A DNA stretch of 32,537 bases from a candidate division KSB1 bacterium (GCA_022566355.1 JADFJB010000047.1:1-32537); one strand, 5' to 3'; shown: positions 23,223 to 32,536, counted from the first letter of the stretch. Numbers and translations: made by a program. Notes: generated by a model not told the origin, from the letters alone.

Positions 23223-25724
23223 TCAAGACAACGGTTTTCGATTCTTCAATTTTTTGACTATTTTTTGGTATTCAGCTTTTCTCCGAACTGAATCAAAACT
23301 TTCATCTGCTTCCAAAAAAAGGACATCACCCCAGCTGCAGTCGACTGCTTTACGCAAATACTTGATGGCCTCCTCATAACGATTCGTCAAGGCATTATAG
23401 CTGGCAATGTCGTAATAGGCCTGCGCATCACTTCCTTCCCAAATCCAATTGAAGTCAAATCCTTTTTTATCACTAATAAGTTTAAGGGCCTCTTCAGACC
23501 ACTCTTTGGCCTCACGTTTCATTCCAAGTTTCCAAAAAGCTTTTGCCATTCCCAAATGGCCGCGAACAAAACAGTACCCCATGCCGATTGCCTTGGGGTT
23601 TTTGTCAATCAGCCCACAAGCACTTTTATAGTTTTGCAGGGCTTTATCATGGGCTCTGAGATTTAAGTGAATATCTCCGATGCCGCAATAGGTCCACACG
23701 ACAAATTGATGCTTGTAAAGATGATTCACTTTTTCTAGAATCTCAAGCGCGCGTTCATAACAATCTACAGCCTCATCCAATTGTTGTTGGCGGAAATGAA
23801 GATTGCCCATCATCGTTAAAGCACCGATAAATTTTACATCCTCCGATTTGCCCGATTCTTCAATTTCTATTGCTTTTTCCAGGTGCTTATGTGCCTTTGG
23901 ATATTGTCCATGCAGGATATAAATCCAAGCAAGACTCATATATGGCGGTTGAAAATTTGGCTGTAGTTCATTGTTTCTCTTGTAATGTTGTACTGCTTTG
24001 CTATAGCGATTATCCTTATATTCCATGGCTCCTTGAAGTTGGTAAGAACTACCCATAAAATAATGAGCCAAAGGGTTGTCTGGTTCCAACTGCAACGCTT
24101 TTTGCCCCGACTGAACCGCTTCCTCCAGACGCTGTTTACGCATGTAGGCGTAGGTCAACCAGAGATAGGTGTCAGCCAGGTCGGGGTCGTATTTTATCGC
24201 CTTTTGCAAATGCGATAGGCCGATGTCTAAATCAGTTGGGTCTGTTTTTTCGATAAATCTAAAAATGTGAATGCTGCCCAAACCAGAATAAGCCAAAGCA
24301 TATTTGGGATCGATTTCGACGGCTTTTTCAAAATACTCTGTTGCCTGCTCAAAACTTTCTTTACCGAATTGAATAAAGAGCTGCTTTCCCTTAGCATAAT
24401 ATTCATATGCTTCCAATTCTATTGTTTCTGGGGTCTCCATTTTATTAACTTCGGAATCAGATACTTCGACTTGCAAGGTCTCCATCAGGTTGGTGATAAT
24501 CTGATCCTGCAGTTTGAAAATGTCTTCAAGGGTACCGTCAGCTTTTGTCGAACCAATTACATCACCAATCGAAATCTCTGTAAAATGGGCAGTGATGCGA
24601 ATCTTATTGCCTAATTTTTGGTAACCACCCGATATAATCCATCGCACTTGCAGCTTTTTACCAAGATCTATTATCTTTTCCTGAGTAATCTTTTCCTCAG
24701 TAATGGAATTGAGCACCCTTAATAGCTTTTCGCGGCTCACCACTTTTAGTGCAGAGACTTTCTTTAAATCGACCGTAACCGTTTCGGCAATTCCGCTTGA
24801 TAACCAATCGACGGAGGCATCTTCGGTAATATTGGTAAAATCAACCACGGCGATAGATTTTTCTTCCTGATCAGAGGCGACCATTGGTGTAGGTCCAGCA
24901 GCAGGAATTGTGCCCGTTTTCAGGCTTTCTAAATCAGCAATAAGCTCTGCCGCGGTTTGATACCGCTGCTCTAACCTTTTTGCCAGAGCTTTGTTGACAA
25001 TATTCACCATGACCGGGGAGACGTCTTCCCTAAGGTCAGTCATTGGTTGTGGTTCCTCATTCATAATGGAATATACCACAGCCTGGTCGTAGTGTCCTTT
25101 AAAGGGTAATTCTCCCGTCAGCATTTCATAGTATATCACACCCAATGACCATATATCTGAACGATGGTCCAGTTCCGCGCCATGCGTCTGTTCAGGGGAC
25201 ATATAAGCAATGGTGCCCAGCGTAATACCCTCCTTAGTGAGCATGGTTTGGCCTGCTGCTTTGGCCAGGCCGAAATCAACGATTTTAGCCACATCTTTAT
25301 TGGTTAACATGACATTGGCAGGCTTGATATCCCTGTGAATAATGTCTGCCTCGTGCGCCGCCGCTAAACCCTGCGCAATTTGGATGGCAAGATCAATCAC
25401 CTCATCAATCTTCAGCGCCCCCTGTTCAATCTTCTTCTTCAACGTCTCGCCATCGTAATAGGCCATGGCGATAAACAATTGAGCCTCATCGGTCTCTCCG
25501 ATTTCATAAACAGTGCAGATATTGGCATGATCCAACGCCGAGGCTGCTTGCGCTTCATGAATGAAGCGCTGTTTGGCGTCTTCGTCGCGGGTTAATTCGG
25601 GTGGCAGAAATTTTAACGCGACAGCTCGTTTAAGCTTGATGTCCTCAGCTTTGTAAACGACACCCATGCCGCCGCCACCTAGTTTTTCGAGAATTTTATA
25701 ATGTGATATGGTTGTGCCAATCAT
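23223..25724 (-). CDS. Ser/Thr protein kinase with TolB-like region and TPRs
   Basis: An 833-residue Hanks-type kinase. The glycine loop is LGGGGMGVVYKAED (15–28), the lysine is K38, the catalytic loop is HRDIKPANV (D132), DFG starts at D150, and SPEQ replaces APE. The kinase domain ends near 270. There is no membrane segment after it, unlike PknB-type kinases. Residues about 285–400 (SIAVVDFTNITEDASVDWLS) resemble the TolB/FlgO-like domain found in bacterial adenylate-cyclase–TPR proteins. From about 435 to 825 there are about nine TPR units, e.g. PKYALAYSGLGSIHIF and PDLADTYLWLTYAYM. It is a cytosolic signalling protein with partners unknown. It stands alone on the minus strand. Confidence 0.92.
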   Translation of the reverse strand: MIGTTISHYKILEKLGGGGMGVVYKAEDIKLKRAVALKFLPPELTRDEDAKQRFIHEAQAASALDHANICTVYEIGETDEAQLFIAMAYYDGETLKKKIEQGALKIDEVIDLAIQIAQGLAAAHEADIIHRDIKPANVMLTNKDVAKIVDFGLAKAAGQTMLTKEGITLGTIAYMSPEQTHGAELDHRSDIWSLGVIYYEMLTGELPFKGHYDQAVVYSIMNEEPQPMTDLREDVSPVMVNIVNKALAKRLEQRYQTAAELIADLESLKTGTIPAAGPTPMVASDQEEKSIAVVDFTNITEDASVDWLSSGIAETVTVDLKKVSALKVVSREKLLRVLNSITEEKITQEKIIDLGKKLQVRWIISGGYQKLGNKIRITAHFTEISIGDVIGSTKADGTLEDIFKLQDQIITNLMETLQVEVSDSEVNKMETPETIELEAYEYYAKGKQLFIQFGKESFEQATEYFEKAVEIDPKYALAYSGLGSIHIFRFIEKTDPTDLDIGLSHLQKAIKYDPDLADTYLWLTYAYMRKQRLEEAVQSGQKALQLEPDNPLAHYFMGSSYQLQGAMEYKDNRYSKAVQHYKRNNELQPNFQPPYMSLAWIYILHGQYPKAHKHLEKAIEIEESGKSEDVKFIGALTMMGNLHFRQQQLDEAVDCYERALEILEKVNHLYKHQFVVWTYCGIGDIHLNLRAHDKALQNYKSACGLIDKNPKAIGMGYCFVRGHLGMAKAFWKLGMKREAKEWSEEALKLISDKKGFDFNWIWEGSDAQAYYDIASYNALTNRYEEAIKYLRKAVDCSWGDVLFLEADESFDSVRRKAEYQKIVKKLKNRKPLS

Positions 25725-26129
25725 GTCGAGGTTATCTCAAGATAGTTTTTGAGTTTAGCCAGGAGATATTTCCGGTTCTACGATATTAAATTTTACAAAT
25801 TCATAAGTCCAAAATCAATGAATTTCTTGATTTTGTTAAGATATTTGGATGGATAGATAATTCTTCAGATTGTGGACATAGTTTCAAATGTGGCCGGATA
25901 ATAATTGTTAATAAAAAGTGTAAGTAGAATCGTGTGCACTAAATGTCCCAATATGTCCACATTTACCCCTCTTCCTAATAAAAAAGGCTCGTTATATGAC
26001 GGACTATGAGTCCAACGGACAACCTGCGAACTGCGTATTCGATCCAATGATCAATTAAGAAGAAATTGGCTTATAAAATTATTCCCACCTTCATATCCTT
26101 ACCTCGCTCCTTTATCATAAAGAAAACGC
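25725..26129. other. Intergenic stretch with one inverted repeat
   Basis: No credible gene is visible. TGTGGACATA (25871–25880) and TATGTCCACA (25952–25961) are exact reverse complements about 70 bases apart and may be the ends of a small relic element or a regulator site between the divergent kinase and lipoprotein genes. Confidence 0.45.
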
Positions 26130-26157
26130 TTGACATTTATTATCGTTTGATTATGAA
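26130..26157 (+). promoter_or_regulatory. Putative promoter of the TPR lipoprotein gene
   Basis: TTGACA (26130–26135), 16 bases, TATGAA (26152–26157). It lies about 95 bases before the start codon at 26253. The –10 box is weak. Confidence 0.4.
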
Positions 26158-26252
26158 ATAAAGTATCTATATAATATGACCCAAGACATTCTGATTGGAA
26201 GCCGGCTAAAGGTATAGAAAAGGGTAACTATAATAATTAGAAAGGTAGTTCA

Positions 26253-27179
26253 TTGAAAAAAAACAGCTTGTTTTGCACTTTTTACTTTTTACTTTTTTCC
26301 TTTATCTTTATAACCTGTCAAAAACAAAATGAGCCGGAAGCAATTTCACTTTCGGGACAACCGCTTTTTCCAATCGAATTAGCAGCCGAAACAGAGGAAA
26401 AAAATGAGGGGAATTTAGCAAAGGCGAAGGCGGATTTCGACAAAGATCCGGATAAACAAGAAAATATTATCTGGCTTGGCAGGCGAACCGCTTACCTGTG
26501 GCGCTATCGTGACGCAATAAAGATTTATTCCGATGGCATCAAAAAATACCCGGAGAACTACAATCTATACCGTCACCGGGGACATCGCTATATCAGTATT
26601 AGAGAATTTGACAAAGCCATTGAAGATTTGGAGAAAGCGAGCCAACTTATCGAAGGTGTTCCGGATGAAATCGAACAAGATGGTCAGCCGAATAAATACG
26701 ACATTCCAACCAGCACCTCCCATTCCAATATTTGGTATCACCTGGGTTTGGCGTACTATCTCAAGGGTGACTTCGAAAATGCTTTGCACGCTTACCTTGA
26801 ATGTATGAAATTTTCCAATAATAATGATATGCTTTGTGCGACCAGTGATTGGTTGTATATGACTTACCGTAGGCTTGGAATGGAAAATGAAGCCAAAGAT
26901 GTTTTGCAGGCGATAACTTCTGAAATGGAAATATTGGAAAATCATTCATACCACAAACGGCTGCTGATGTATAAAGGGATTATCCCGCCGGATTCTGTGC
27001 TTAGCACAAAAGACGCTGAGGATCTGGATATCGCAACCCAGGGTTATGGGGTAGGGAATTGGTATTTCTATAACGGAGAAACCGAAGAAGCGATGGATAT
27101 CTTTAAGAAAGTGGTTGAAGGGACATATTGGGCTGCGTTTGGATATATTGCTGCGGAAGCTGAACTTGCCAGGAAATAG
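26253..27179 (+). CDS. TPR-containing lipoprotein
   Basis: A 308-residue protein. The N-terminus is a lipoprotein signal (hydrophobic stretch followed by FIFITCQK; Cys ~22). After it come TPR-like helical repeats, e.g. YRDAIKIYSDGIKKYPENY, NLYRHRGHRYISIREFDKA and NIWYHLGLAYYLKGDFENA. It ends in a further repeat (EEAMDIFKKVVEG). The start is the TTG at 26253 with AAAGG upstream; no ATG gives a full signal peptide. It is likely an envelope-attached protein-interaction factor. Specific role unknown. Confidence 0.85.
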   Translation: MKKNSLFCTFYFLLFSFIFITCQKQNEPEAISLSGQPLFPIELAAETEEKNEGNLAKAKADFDKDPDKQENIIWLGRRTAYLWRYRDAIKIYSDGIKKYPENYNLYRHRGHRYISIREFDKAIEDLEKASQLIEGVPDEIEQDGQPNKYDIPTSTSHSNIWYHLGLAYYLKGDFENALHAYLECMKFSNNNDMLCATSDWLYMTYRRLGMENEAKDVLQAITSEMEILENHSYHKRLLMYKGIIPPDSVLSTKDAEDLDIATQGYGVGNWYFYNGETEEAMDIFKKVVEGTYWAAFGYIAAEAELARK

Positions 27180-27202
27180 TGCCTGAAATTCTTTAGAACT
27201 TA

Positions 27203-27476
27203 ATTAGTGTCTGAACGAAAACAACCTTCTTTCATTCTCACACGTTGTCAGGCTATCCGAGAACCGGTATTGTCACTCTTGCATACTGCCCACTAAAAGC
27301 ATGCGGGCACAAGTTTAAGTAGGAGTCCATTTTGTGGATGATAAAGTAAAAAGACCCCCGATAAAAACATTCGGGGGTGACATTTTGGGGGTTCTCGGAT
27401 AGCCTGTTTTTAAACGGGAATCTCCAGCCTGAAATAACGAGATTCCGGATGAGCAGGTTTTCGGTTAGACACTAAT
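27203..27476. mobile_element. Candidate MITE-like element with nested inverted repeats
   Basis: The outer ends ATTAGTGTCT (27203–27212) and AGACACTAAT (27467–27476) are exact reverse complements; GAAAAC/GTTTTC just inside extends the match imperfectly. Inside, CAGGCTATCCGAGAACC (27249–27265) and its exact complement (27390–27406) form a second pair. In between, ACCCCCGA/TCGGGGGT (27354–27361 / 27371–27378) makes a small hairpin. No coding frame is present. The structure suggests a non-autonomous transposable element of about 274 bases. Confidence 0.5.
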
Positions 27477-27481
27477 ACTAT

Positions 27482-28483
27482 TCATTCCCTATCCGAGGCA
27501 AAAAAGTTCAGACTAAACCGTTCATTAGCATCAAGCCATCTTTCTTTTGTGAGCAGTCCAGCCGATTGAGCAAGCTCATCAATATCTTGCAAGGAATATT
27601 TGTAAGAATTTTCGGTATGTATTGTTTCTCCTTCTTTAAAAGGCACATCCAAATTTATATCTGAAATGTGAACGGTTTGATCGATTTTACTAACCAAATG
27701 CATTTCGATGCGGCCTATATTTTCGTTATAGATGGCAAGGTGTTTAAATTCATTTAAATCGAATTCTCCACCTAGTTCCCGATTGATCCGTTCCAGGAGG
27801 TTTAGGTTAAACTTAGCCGTAACCCCCAAAGAATCATTATATGCCGCTTCCAATTCCTTTTTGTCTTTCTTTAGATCAATCCCGGCAAGCAACCTGTCTG
27901 TTGGATGCATCAATTCTTGAATGCAATGCAAGAAATTTTCCGCATCATGCCTTTGAAAATTACCGATATTAGATCCCAGGAATAAAATGAGCCTGGGTGG
28001 TTTTGAGATGGAATGGAGTTTCCGCAAGCCCTTTTGATAAGTGGCATTTATGGCCTGAATATCAAGCCCTGGAAAATCAGCCAATAAATTCAAAGAGCTT
28101 TCTTCCAATATGGAAAGTGAAATATCTATAGGAATGTAAAACAGATTTCCGAACCTTTTCAGGAAGGCTTTTATAAGTAAACGGGTTTTTTCCGAGCTGC
28201 CACTTCCTAATTCAACCATTGAAATTCTATCAGAAAAAAGAGTGGATATTTCCCCGGATTTTGATTCCAGAATCTCACGCTCGGTTCTGGTGAGATAATA
28301 TTCATCGAGATCACTGATCTGCTCGAATAATTGAGAGCCTTTCTCATCATAGAAATATTTGCTCAACAGGAATTTTTCTTCGGAAGTCAGTCCCTTTTTC
28401 ACATCGCTAGCAAAATTGTCGACCTTAATTTCCTCATTAGTGGAAATTAACTGAAATCGATCTTGTTTGGTGATTACTTCCAT
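27482..28483 (-). CDS. egtD: EgtD-like L-histidine N-alpha-methyltransferase
   Basis: The enzyme would trimethylate histidine with SAM to make hercynine (histidine betaine), the first step to ergothioneine. It has 333 residues, near the usual 320. Family signatures in order: YFYDEKGSQLFEQIS, LDEYYLTRTEREIL, the SAM loop VELGSGSSEKT, YIPIDIS, FLGSNIGNF, LLAGIDLKKD, and the C-terminal SYKYSLQDIDELAQSAGL. GGGAG precedes the ATG. The gene lies 19 bases after the binding-protein/permease gene and is the last of a three-gene operon. No EgtB sulfoxide synthase or EgtE is seen here. The related DUF2260 proteins could use another substrate, so specificity is inferred. Confidence 0.85.
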   Translation of the reverse strand: MEVITKQDRFQLISTNEEIKVDNFASDVKKGLTSEEKFLLSKYFYDEKGSQLFEQISDLDEYYLTRTEREILESKSGEISTLFSDRISMVELGSGSSEKTRLLIKAFLKRFGNLFYIPIDISLSILEESSLNLLADFPGLDIQAINATYQKGLRKLHSISKPPRLILFLGSNIGNFQRHDAENFLHCIQELMHPTDRLLAGIDLKKDKKELEAAYNDSLGVTAKFNLNLLERINRELGGEFDLNEFKHLAIYNENIGRIEMHLVSKIDQTVHISDINLDVPFKEGETIHTENSYKYSLQDIDELAQSAGLLTKERWLDANERFSLNFFASDRE

Positions 28484-28502
28484 ATAAACTCCCTATTGGT
28501 CA

Positions 28503-30032
28503 TTATTTTACTGTGCTTTCAATTCTGAGACCTTTGGGAACCAACCACCGTTCTGCCAATTCAAACAAACCCTGGACAATTAAAGAAAGAATGGCAGCCG
28601 GTAGCGCTCCTTGTAATATCAAACCTGTATCAGCCAGGCGAATACCCGTGAGAATCGGTTGGCCATAGCCGGGTGCCCCGATTAAAGCTCCCAACGTTAC
28701 AAAACCTACTATCATCACAGCTGAAGTTTTAACACCGGCCAGGATTGCACGAGACGCCATGGGCAGCTCAACAAGCCATAGCCTGCTGCGAGATGGTAAA
28801 CCCAACGCAATTGCCGACTCATTAATATGCAGCGGGATGTCTTTCAAGCCGGTATAGGTATTGCGTACAATTGGCAATAAACCGTAGAGAACCGAAGCTG
28901 CGATTGTCGGCGCTGCTCCAATGCCAAGGTCTTTCCTGATTGCAGCTAAAATCGGTATCATAAATACAAGCAGTGCCAGCGCCGGAATAGTTTGAATGAT
29001 GCCAACATTACCAAGAATAAATTGGCCCAATTTGCGATGACGAGCTGAATAAATCCCCAGGGGTATCGAGATTAAAATAGCAACCGTTAGTGCCAGCAGG
29101 ACTAAAAGGATATGTGATTTTGTGTTTTGCCAAAATTGATCCCAACGTGTTTGGATTTGTGTGTCGATTTGCAGACCATATGTTTTTTCTAAAAATTCGA
29201 CTGCGATTTGTTGTTCTGCAATCCGCTCAAGCTTTGCTTTTGCATTCATCCTGACCATTTCAGATTCCAGGATTTTCCCTTCCAGCTTTAAGATTGCATC
29301 AATTACTTCCGGCGCTTTTTCAGATAAATCATCACGGTAAAGTAATACGGCATTGTAATTTGGAAACAGGTGCAAATCATCTTGAAGGATTCTTAGGTTA
29401 TAGTACTTAATGTCTGCATCGGTAGAATAGAGATCGGTGACATGTATGGATTCACTATCCAAAGCACGATAAGCGAGATCATGATCGAGCCCGCGAACAT
29501 CCTGGTGCTGCAATTGATATCTCAGCTGCAAACTTGGCCATCCATCTTCCCGATCCATAAACTCGTTGGTAAAGCCAAATTTCAGATCGAGATGATTTTT
29601 CAAATCGGAAATCTTTTGTATATTCCTTTCCGAAGCGATCTGCTCTTTCATGCCCAAAGCGTATGTGTTGTTAAAACCAAGCGACTTGCTCATTCGGATA
29701 CCTTGCTCGATTAATGCCAGCCGGATTTCTTCTTCGTTTTTCAATTCCTTACCAGCAAGGATTTCCTGGCTAATTGTACCGGTATATTCCGGGTAAATAT
29801 CGATTGTTCCCCGGAGAAGAGCATTCCATAGGATTCTCGTCCCGCCAAGTTCCTGGCGATGTATGACAGAAGCGCCGGTATCTATAACCAGACATTTAAT
29901 AATTTCACCTAAGATTACGGATTCGGTAAATTTCTTAGAGCCGACTTGGATTTTAACGGATTGACTGTACAAGAAATTGTGTGGCAGAAAAATAAAAAAA
30001 ATAAGAATGGCAATTGGCTTGATGAATTTCAA
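28503..30032 (-). CDS. Betaine-type ABC transporter: binding protein fused to permease (OpuC/EgtU-like)
   Basis: A 509-residue fusion. Signal peptide about 1–23. The binding domain of the glycine betaine/choline type spans about 25–290, with VGSKKFTESVILGEI, ELGGTRILWNALLRG and DIYPEYTGT. A ProW/OpuCB-type permease of about five to six helices spans about 300–500, with ALTVAILISIPLGIYSARHR, IIQTIPALALLVFM and MASRAILAGVKTSAVM. In known EgtU and similar fusions the permease comes first; here the order is reversed. Start: TTG at 30032, which overlaps the ATPase stop (TTGA) and follows AGGAGGG. The neighbouring methyltransferase suggests a histidine betaine as ligand. Confidence 0.85.
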   Translation of the reverse strand: MKFIKPIAILIFFIFLPHNFLYSQSVKIQVGSKKFTESVILGEIIKCLVIDTGASVIHRQELGGTRILWNALLRGTIDIYPEYTGTISQEILAGKELKNEEEIRLALIEQGIRMSKSLGFNNTYALGMKEQIASERNIQKISDLKNHLDLKFGFTNEFMDREDGWPSLQLRYQLQHQDVRGLDHDLAYRALDSESIHVTDLYSTDADIKYYNLRILQDDLHLFPNYNAVLLYRDDLSEKAPEVIDAILKLEGKILESEMVRMNAKAKLERIAEQQIAVEFLEKTYGLQIDTQIQTRWDQFWQNTKSHILLVLLALTVAILISIPLGIYSARHRKLGQFILGNVGIIQTIPALALLVFMIPILAAIRKDLGIGAAPTIAASVLYGLLPIVRNTYTGLKDIPLHINESAIALGLPSRSRLWLVELPMASRAILAGVKTSAVMIVGFVTLGALIGAPGYGQPILTGIRLADTGLILQGALPAAILSLIVQGLFELAERWLVPKGLRIESTVK

Positions 30033-30781
30033 GAAGTCCCTCCTGCTAGTGCATCAATCGGACTTCGTTGAGCATTGATGAAACGCGTAACAAATTCGTC
30101 CGCCGGTGATTGGATCATTTCAGAAAGCGTTCCTCGCTGGATAATGTGGCCTTCTCGCATGAGCATAATCTTATCTCCGAAAAATCCAGCTTCGCCGATA
30201 TCATGGGTAACCATAACCACTGTTTTGCTTAAAGTCTTAAAGATCTCTCGAAGTTCATTTTGTAATTCTATTCGAGTGATTGGATCCAATGAACCCAGTG
30301 GTTCATCCATGAGTAATAAATCCGGGTTGAGCATTAACGCTCGCATCAGGCTAATCCGTTGCTGCTGTCCACCGGAAAGCTCAGTGGGGTAGCGGTGTAT
30401 AGCAGCTTTGGGAAATTGGGTTAAGCCGAGTAAATCGTCCAGTCTGTTCTTTACTTTTTCATCGGGCCAACCCAGGTAATGGGCCATTATGGTAATATTT
30501 TTTTCGGCAGTTAAATGTGGAAACAAACCACCATCCTGGATTACATAGCCCATTTTTTTTCTTAGACCCGGGGCGCTTTCCGGAGTAAGTTTTGTCTTTT
30601 CGATATGAACTGTTCCGGTATCTGGCTGGACCAATCCATTCATAATTCGCAACAGCGTAGATTTCCCGCAGCCGCTGGGGCCAATTAATACGGTCGTTTT
30701 GTTAGCTTGAATCGAAAGGTTGATTGATTCCAGGGCTGTAACGCCATTATAGGTTTTGCGAATATTGACTAATGAAAGCAT
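30029..30781 (-). CDS. Betaine-type ABC transporter ATP-binding protein (OpuCA/EgtV-like)
   Basis: A 250-residue ATPase that powers the fused permease. Walker A is GPSGCGKST (34–42), the signature is LSGGQQQRISL, Walker B is LLLMDEP, the D-loop is GSLD and the switch is VTHD. It lacks the C-terminal CBS domains of OpuCA from Gram-positive bacteria. It is the first gene of the operon and overlaps the permease gene by four bases. No clear ribosome site precedes the ATG. Confidence 0.92.
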   Translation of the reverse strand: MLSLVNIRKTYNGVTALESINLSIQANKTTVLIGPSGCGKSTLLRIMNGLVQPDTGTVHIEKTKLTPESAPGLRKKMGYVIQDGGLFPHLTAEKNITIMAHYLGWPDEKVKNRLDDLLGLTQFPKAAIHRYPTELSGGQQQRISLMRALMLNPDLLLMDEPLGSLDPITRIELQNELREIFKTLSKTVVMVTHDIGEAGFFGDKIMLMREGHIIQRGTLSEMIQSPADEFVTRFINAQRSPIDALAGGTS

Positions 30782-30850
30782 GTAATAATGAATTGATCAG
30801 AGGTGATAAATGAAGTTATTACGGTATGTCGAATTTATTTAATTGTTCTA

Positions 30851-30879
30851 AACTTATTGAAATATTAGACGAATGTCAA
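30851..30879 (-). promoter_or_regulatory. Putative promoter of the transporter–egtD operon
   Basis: On the minus strand TTGACA (30879–30874) is followed by 17 bases and TAAGTT (30856–30851). Transcription would begin about 60 bases before the ATPase start. The –10 matches consensus at its key T, A and T positions only. Confidence 0.45.
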
Positions 30880-30891
30880 GATGAGAATAAA

Positions 30892-30921
30892 AAAAAGAAG
30901 CCTGAAATCAGGCTTCTTTTT
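30892..30921 (-). terminator. Bidirectional terminator hairpin
   Basis: AAAAAGAAGCCTGA (30892–30905) pairs with TCAGGCTTCTTTTT (30908–30921) around a very small loop. T-runs on both strands allow termination either way. It lies just after the end of the small membrane-protein gene and upstream of the transporter promoter. Confidence 0.85.
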
Positions 30922-30952
30922 GATCAATGAAATATGTGTTTATCAATAAAAA

Positions 30953-31192
30953 TTATTCTGTTTTTGCGGCCTCAGCTTGCTGAACTTCCGTCGTGGGTTC
31001 TTTGCTTTTTTTACTTCCTTTGGCACTAAAAATTATTTTCAAACCAACAGCAATTAGAATTAGGGGCCAATAATCACTGATAATTTCATCAAAATAGACA
31101 ATACCAAGGTTATCCAATAAAAATAAGATACCAATACCAATCAATAAAACTCCCCAGAATAAACTTCCAATCTTTTTGGAATTGTTACTCAT
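30953..31192 (-). CDS. Small LiaF/DUF5668-like membrane protein
   Basis: A 79-residue protein with two hydrophobic segments: LFWGVLLIGIGILFLLDNLG (about 11–30) and DYWPLILIAVGLKIIF (about 40–55). A charged tail follows. The 'GxxxIxIGxxFLLxNxG ... WPLxLIxxGxxxI' pattern is that of the LiaI/LiaF transmembrane region and DUF5668, linked in Firmicutes to cell-envelope stress. GGGAGA precedes the ATG. It is a single gene closed by the hairpin at 30892–30921. Confidence 0.8.
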   Translation of the reverse strand: MSNNSKKIGSLFWGVLLIGIGILFLLDNLGIVYFDEIISDYWPLILIAVGLKIIFSAKGSKKSKEPTTEVQQAEAAKTE

Positions 31193-31369
31193 ATTTTTTC
31201 TCCCAATTGAGTGTAAGTTAAAAATAAAATAATGACTTTATATCAGACAGCTAATATTAAAAAATGTTTACGTTATATTTTTAAAGATGATTCACCATTA
31301 AAGTGTTAAATTAACATATTTTTAATCGATTACCAAATGGTTTGTATATCCTCAAACGAGGTTATATAA

Positions 31370-31397
31370 AAAAGCCCCGGTTTTTGCCAGGGCTTTT
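31370..31397 (-). terminator. Terminator of the lamin-tail-domain gene
   Basis: AAAAGCCCCGG (31370–31380) pairs with CCAGGGCTTTT (31387–31397) with one mismatch and a six-base loop. It lies about 30 bases after the stop codon of the minus-strand gene. T residues follow on the minus strand. Confidence 0.75.
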
Positions 31398-31426
31398 GAT
31401 AACCATTAATTTTGAAATTTCATTGT

Positions 31427-32536
31427 TTATTTTAGCAGAGTCATCTTACCTGTTTTGATTTCCGTTTTCTCCTTTAACTTGGCTATTAGTTGATAAAAAT
31501 AAAGTCCGGAGCTCAATTCCGAGGCGTTGATTTCAATAGTAAGGGCGCTACCGGCTGACACATTATTATTTTCGATAGTAAGTACTTGCCGGCCTAATAT
31601 ATCAAAAATAACAATTCGAACATCCGCATTCGTGGGCAAATCATAACGAATGGTTGTGGAAGGATTAAATGGATTCGGATAATTGCCATGAAGAACAAAG
31701 CGATCCGGGATGACAATTGACAAATCTTCTACTCCAACGATTTGTCCCGGGGCATTAGGTGAGGGTGTACTGTTGTCCGTGAAAGTGTTGTTTAAATCCT
31801 CGCTAGTTTCGTCTGCACCGGTTACACCATTACCACCGGTTGGAGTTTGATTACCTTCAGTGTAGTCAATACGGTGTGTGGAAAAACCATCAGCAGTATT
31901 GTTGATTGGAGCCGGTACCTGGTTGGCAATAGGCGTATCCGGTAAATACATAGTCGAATCTGTACCAGGATCGGGACCATCAATGCTTACGCCAGTCTTA
32001 TCAACTTGCTCATTGATGCCTCCGTCTCCTTCATCATATATTACGTAATCAATATCAACAACTAAATCACTTAAACCATCCCAGTAAAAAAGAATGGCAT
32101 CCTCATCACCATTTGAGAATCCACCCTGACCGGCAATGCTTCCAGGAACAGCCTCACGCATATCAGGAACATCATTGCCGAAATTGGTGCCGTCTTCATA
32201 TAATTCATAGGTAGGCAATACACCATAAACGGCAAAGAACAATGAATCACCGCTTATAGCTATCGTCTGATACTCACCCGGTTGAATCATGGCACCATCA
32301 GGAAATCGAGCATTAAAATCCGCAAATGTTCCGCCGCCACCACCGCCTTCAACCAGCTGGTAGTAATAGGTATTGCCAAACTGGAAAGTACTATTGGCAA
32401 GGTAATAATAACTCAAATCAACCGCTTCAGAACCGGGATTGTAGATTTCTACAAATTCCCCAGCTGTGGGTCGGGCAACAATTTCTGAGATTAGCAGCTT
32501 CTTCGGGGGGGGTGGCGGTTTCTTCCATTGCGCATT
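31427..32536 (-). CDS. Lamin-tail-domain protein with C-terminal sorting domain (5' partial)
   Basis: The frame is open to the window edge, so the N-terminus is missing. From the edge it reads a proline/lysine linker, then LLISEIVARPTAGEFVEIYN and PGSEAVDLSYYYLANS. This is the beta-sandwich lamin-tail domain found in secreted, cell-surface and nuclease-associated bacterial proteins. A polyglycine run (GGGGGG), an acidic Asp-rich central region and a low-complexity linker (NQTPTGGNGVTGADETSED) follow. The last ~85 residues (FVLHGNYPNPFNPSTTIRYD, FDILGRQV, SGLYFYQLIAKLK) are a type-A sorting domain for export across the outer membrane. The Asp-rich stretches may bind calcium. No enzyme motif is seen in the visible part. 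Confidence 0.85.
   Translation of the reverse strand, partial: NAQWKKPPPPPKKLLISEIVARPTAGEFVEIYNPGSEAVDLSYYYLANSTFQFGNTYYYQLVEGGGGGGTFADFNARFPDGAMIQPGEYQTIAISGDSLFFAVYGVLPTYELYEDGTNFGNDVPDMREAVPGSIAGQGGFSNGDEDAILFYWDGLSDLVVDIDYVIYDEGDGGINEQVDKTGVSIDGPDPGTDSTMYLPDTPIANQVPAPINNTADGFSTHRIDYTEGNQTPTGGNGVTGADETSEDLNNTFTDNSTPSPNAPGQIVGVEDLSIVIPDRFVLHGNYPNPFNPSTTIRYDLPTNADVRIVIFDILGRQVLTIENNNVSAGSALTIEINASELSSGLYFYQLIAKLKEKTEIKTGKMTLLK

Noticed and set aside
25865-26047. 60-codon minus-strand frame in the kinase–lipoprotein gap
   Set aside because: It has no recognisable motif or ribosome site, and overlaps one arm and the interior of an inverted repeat.
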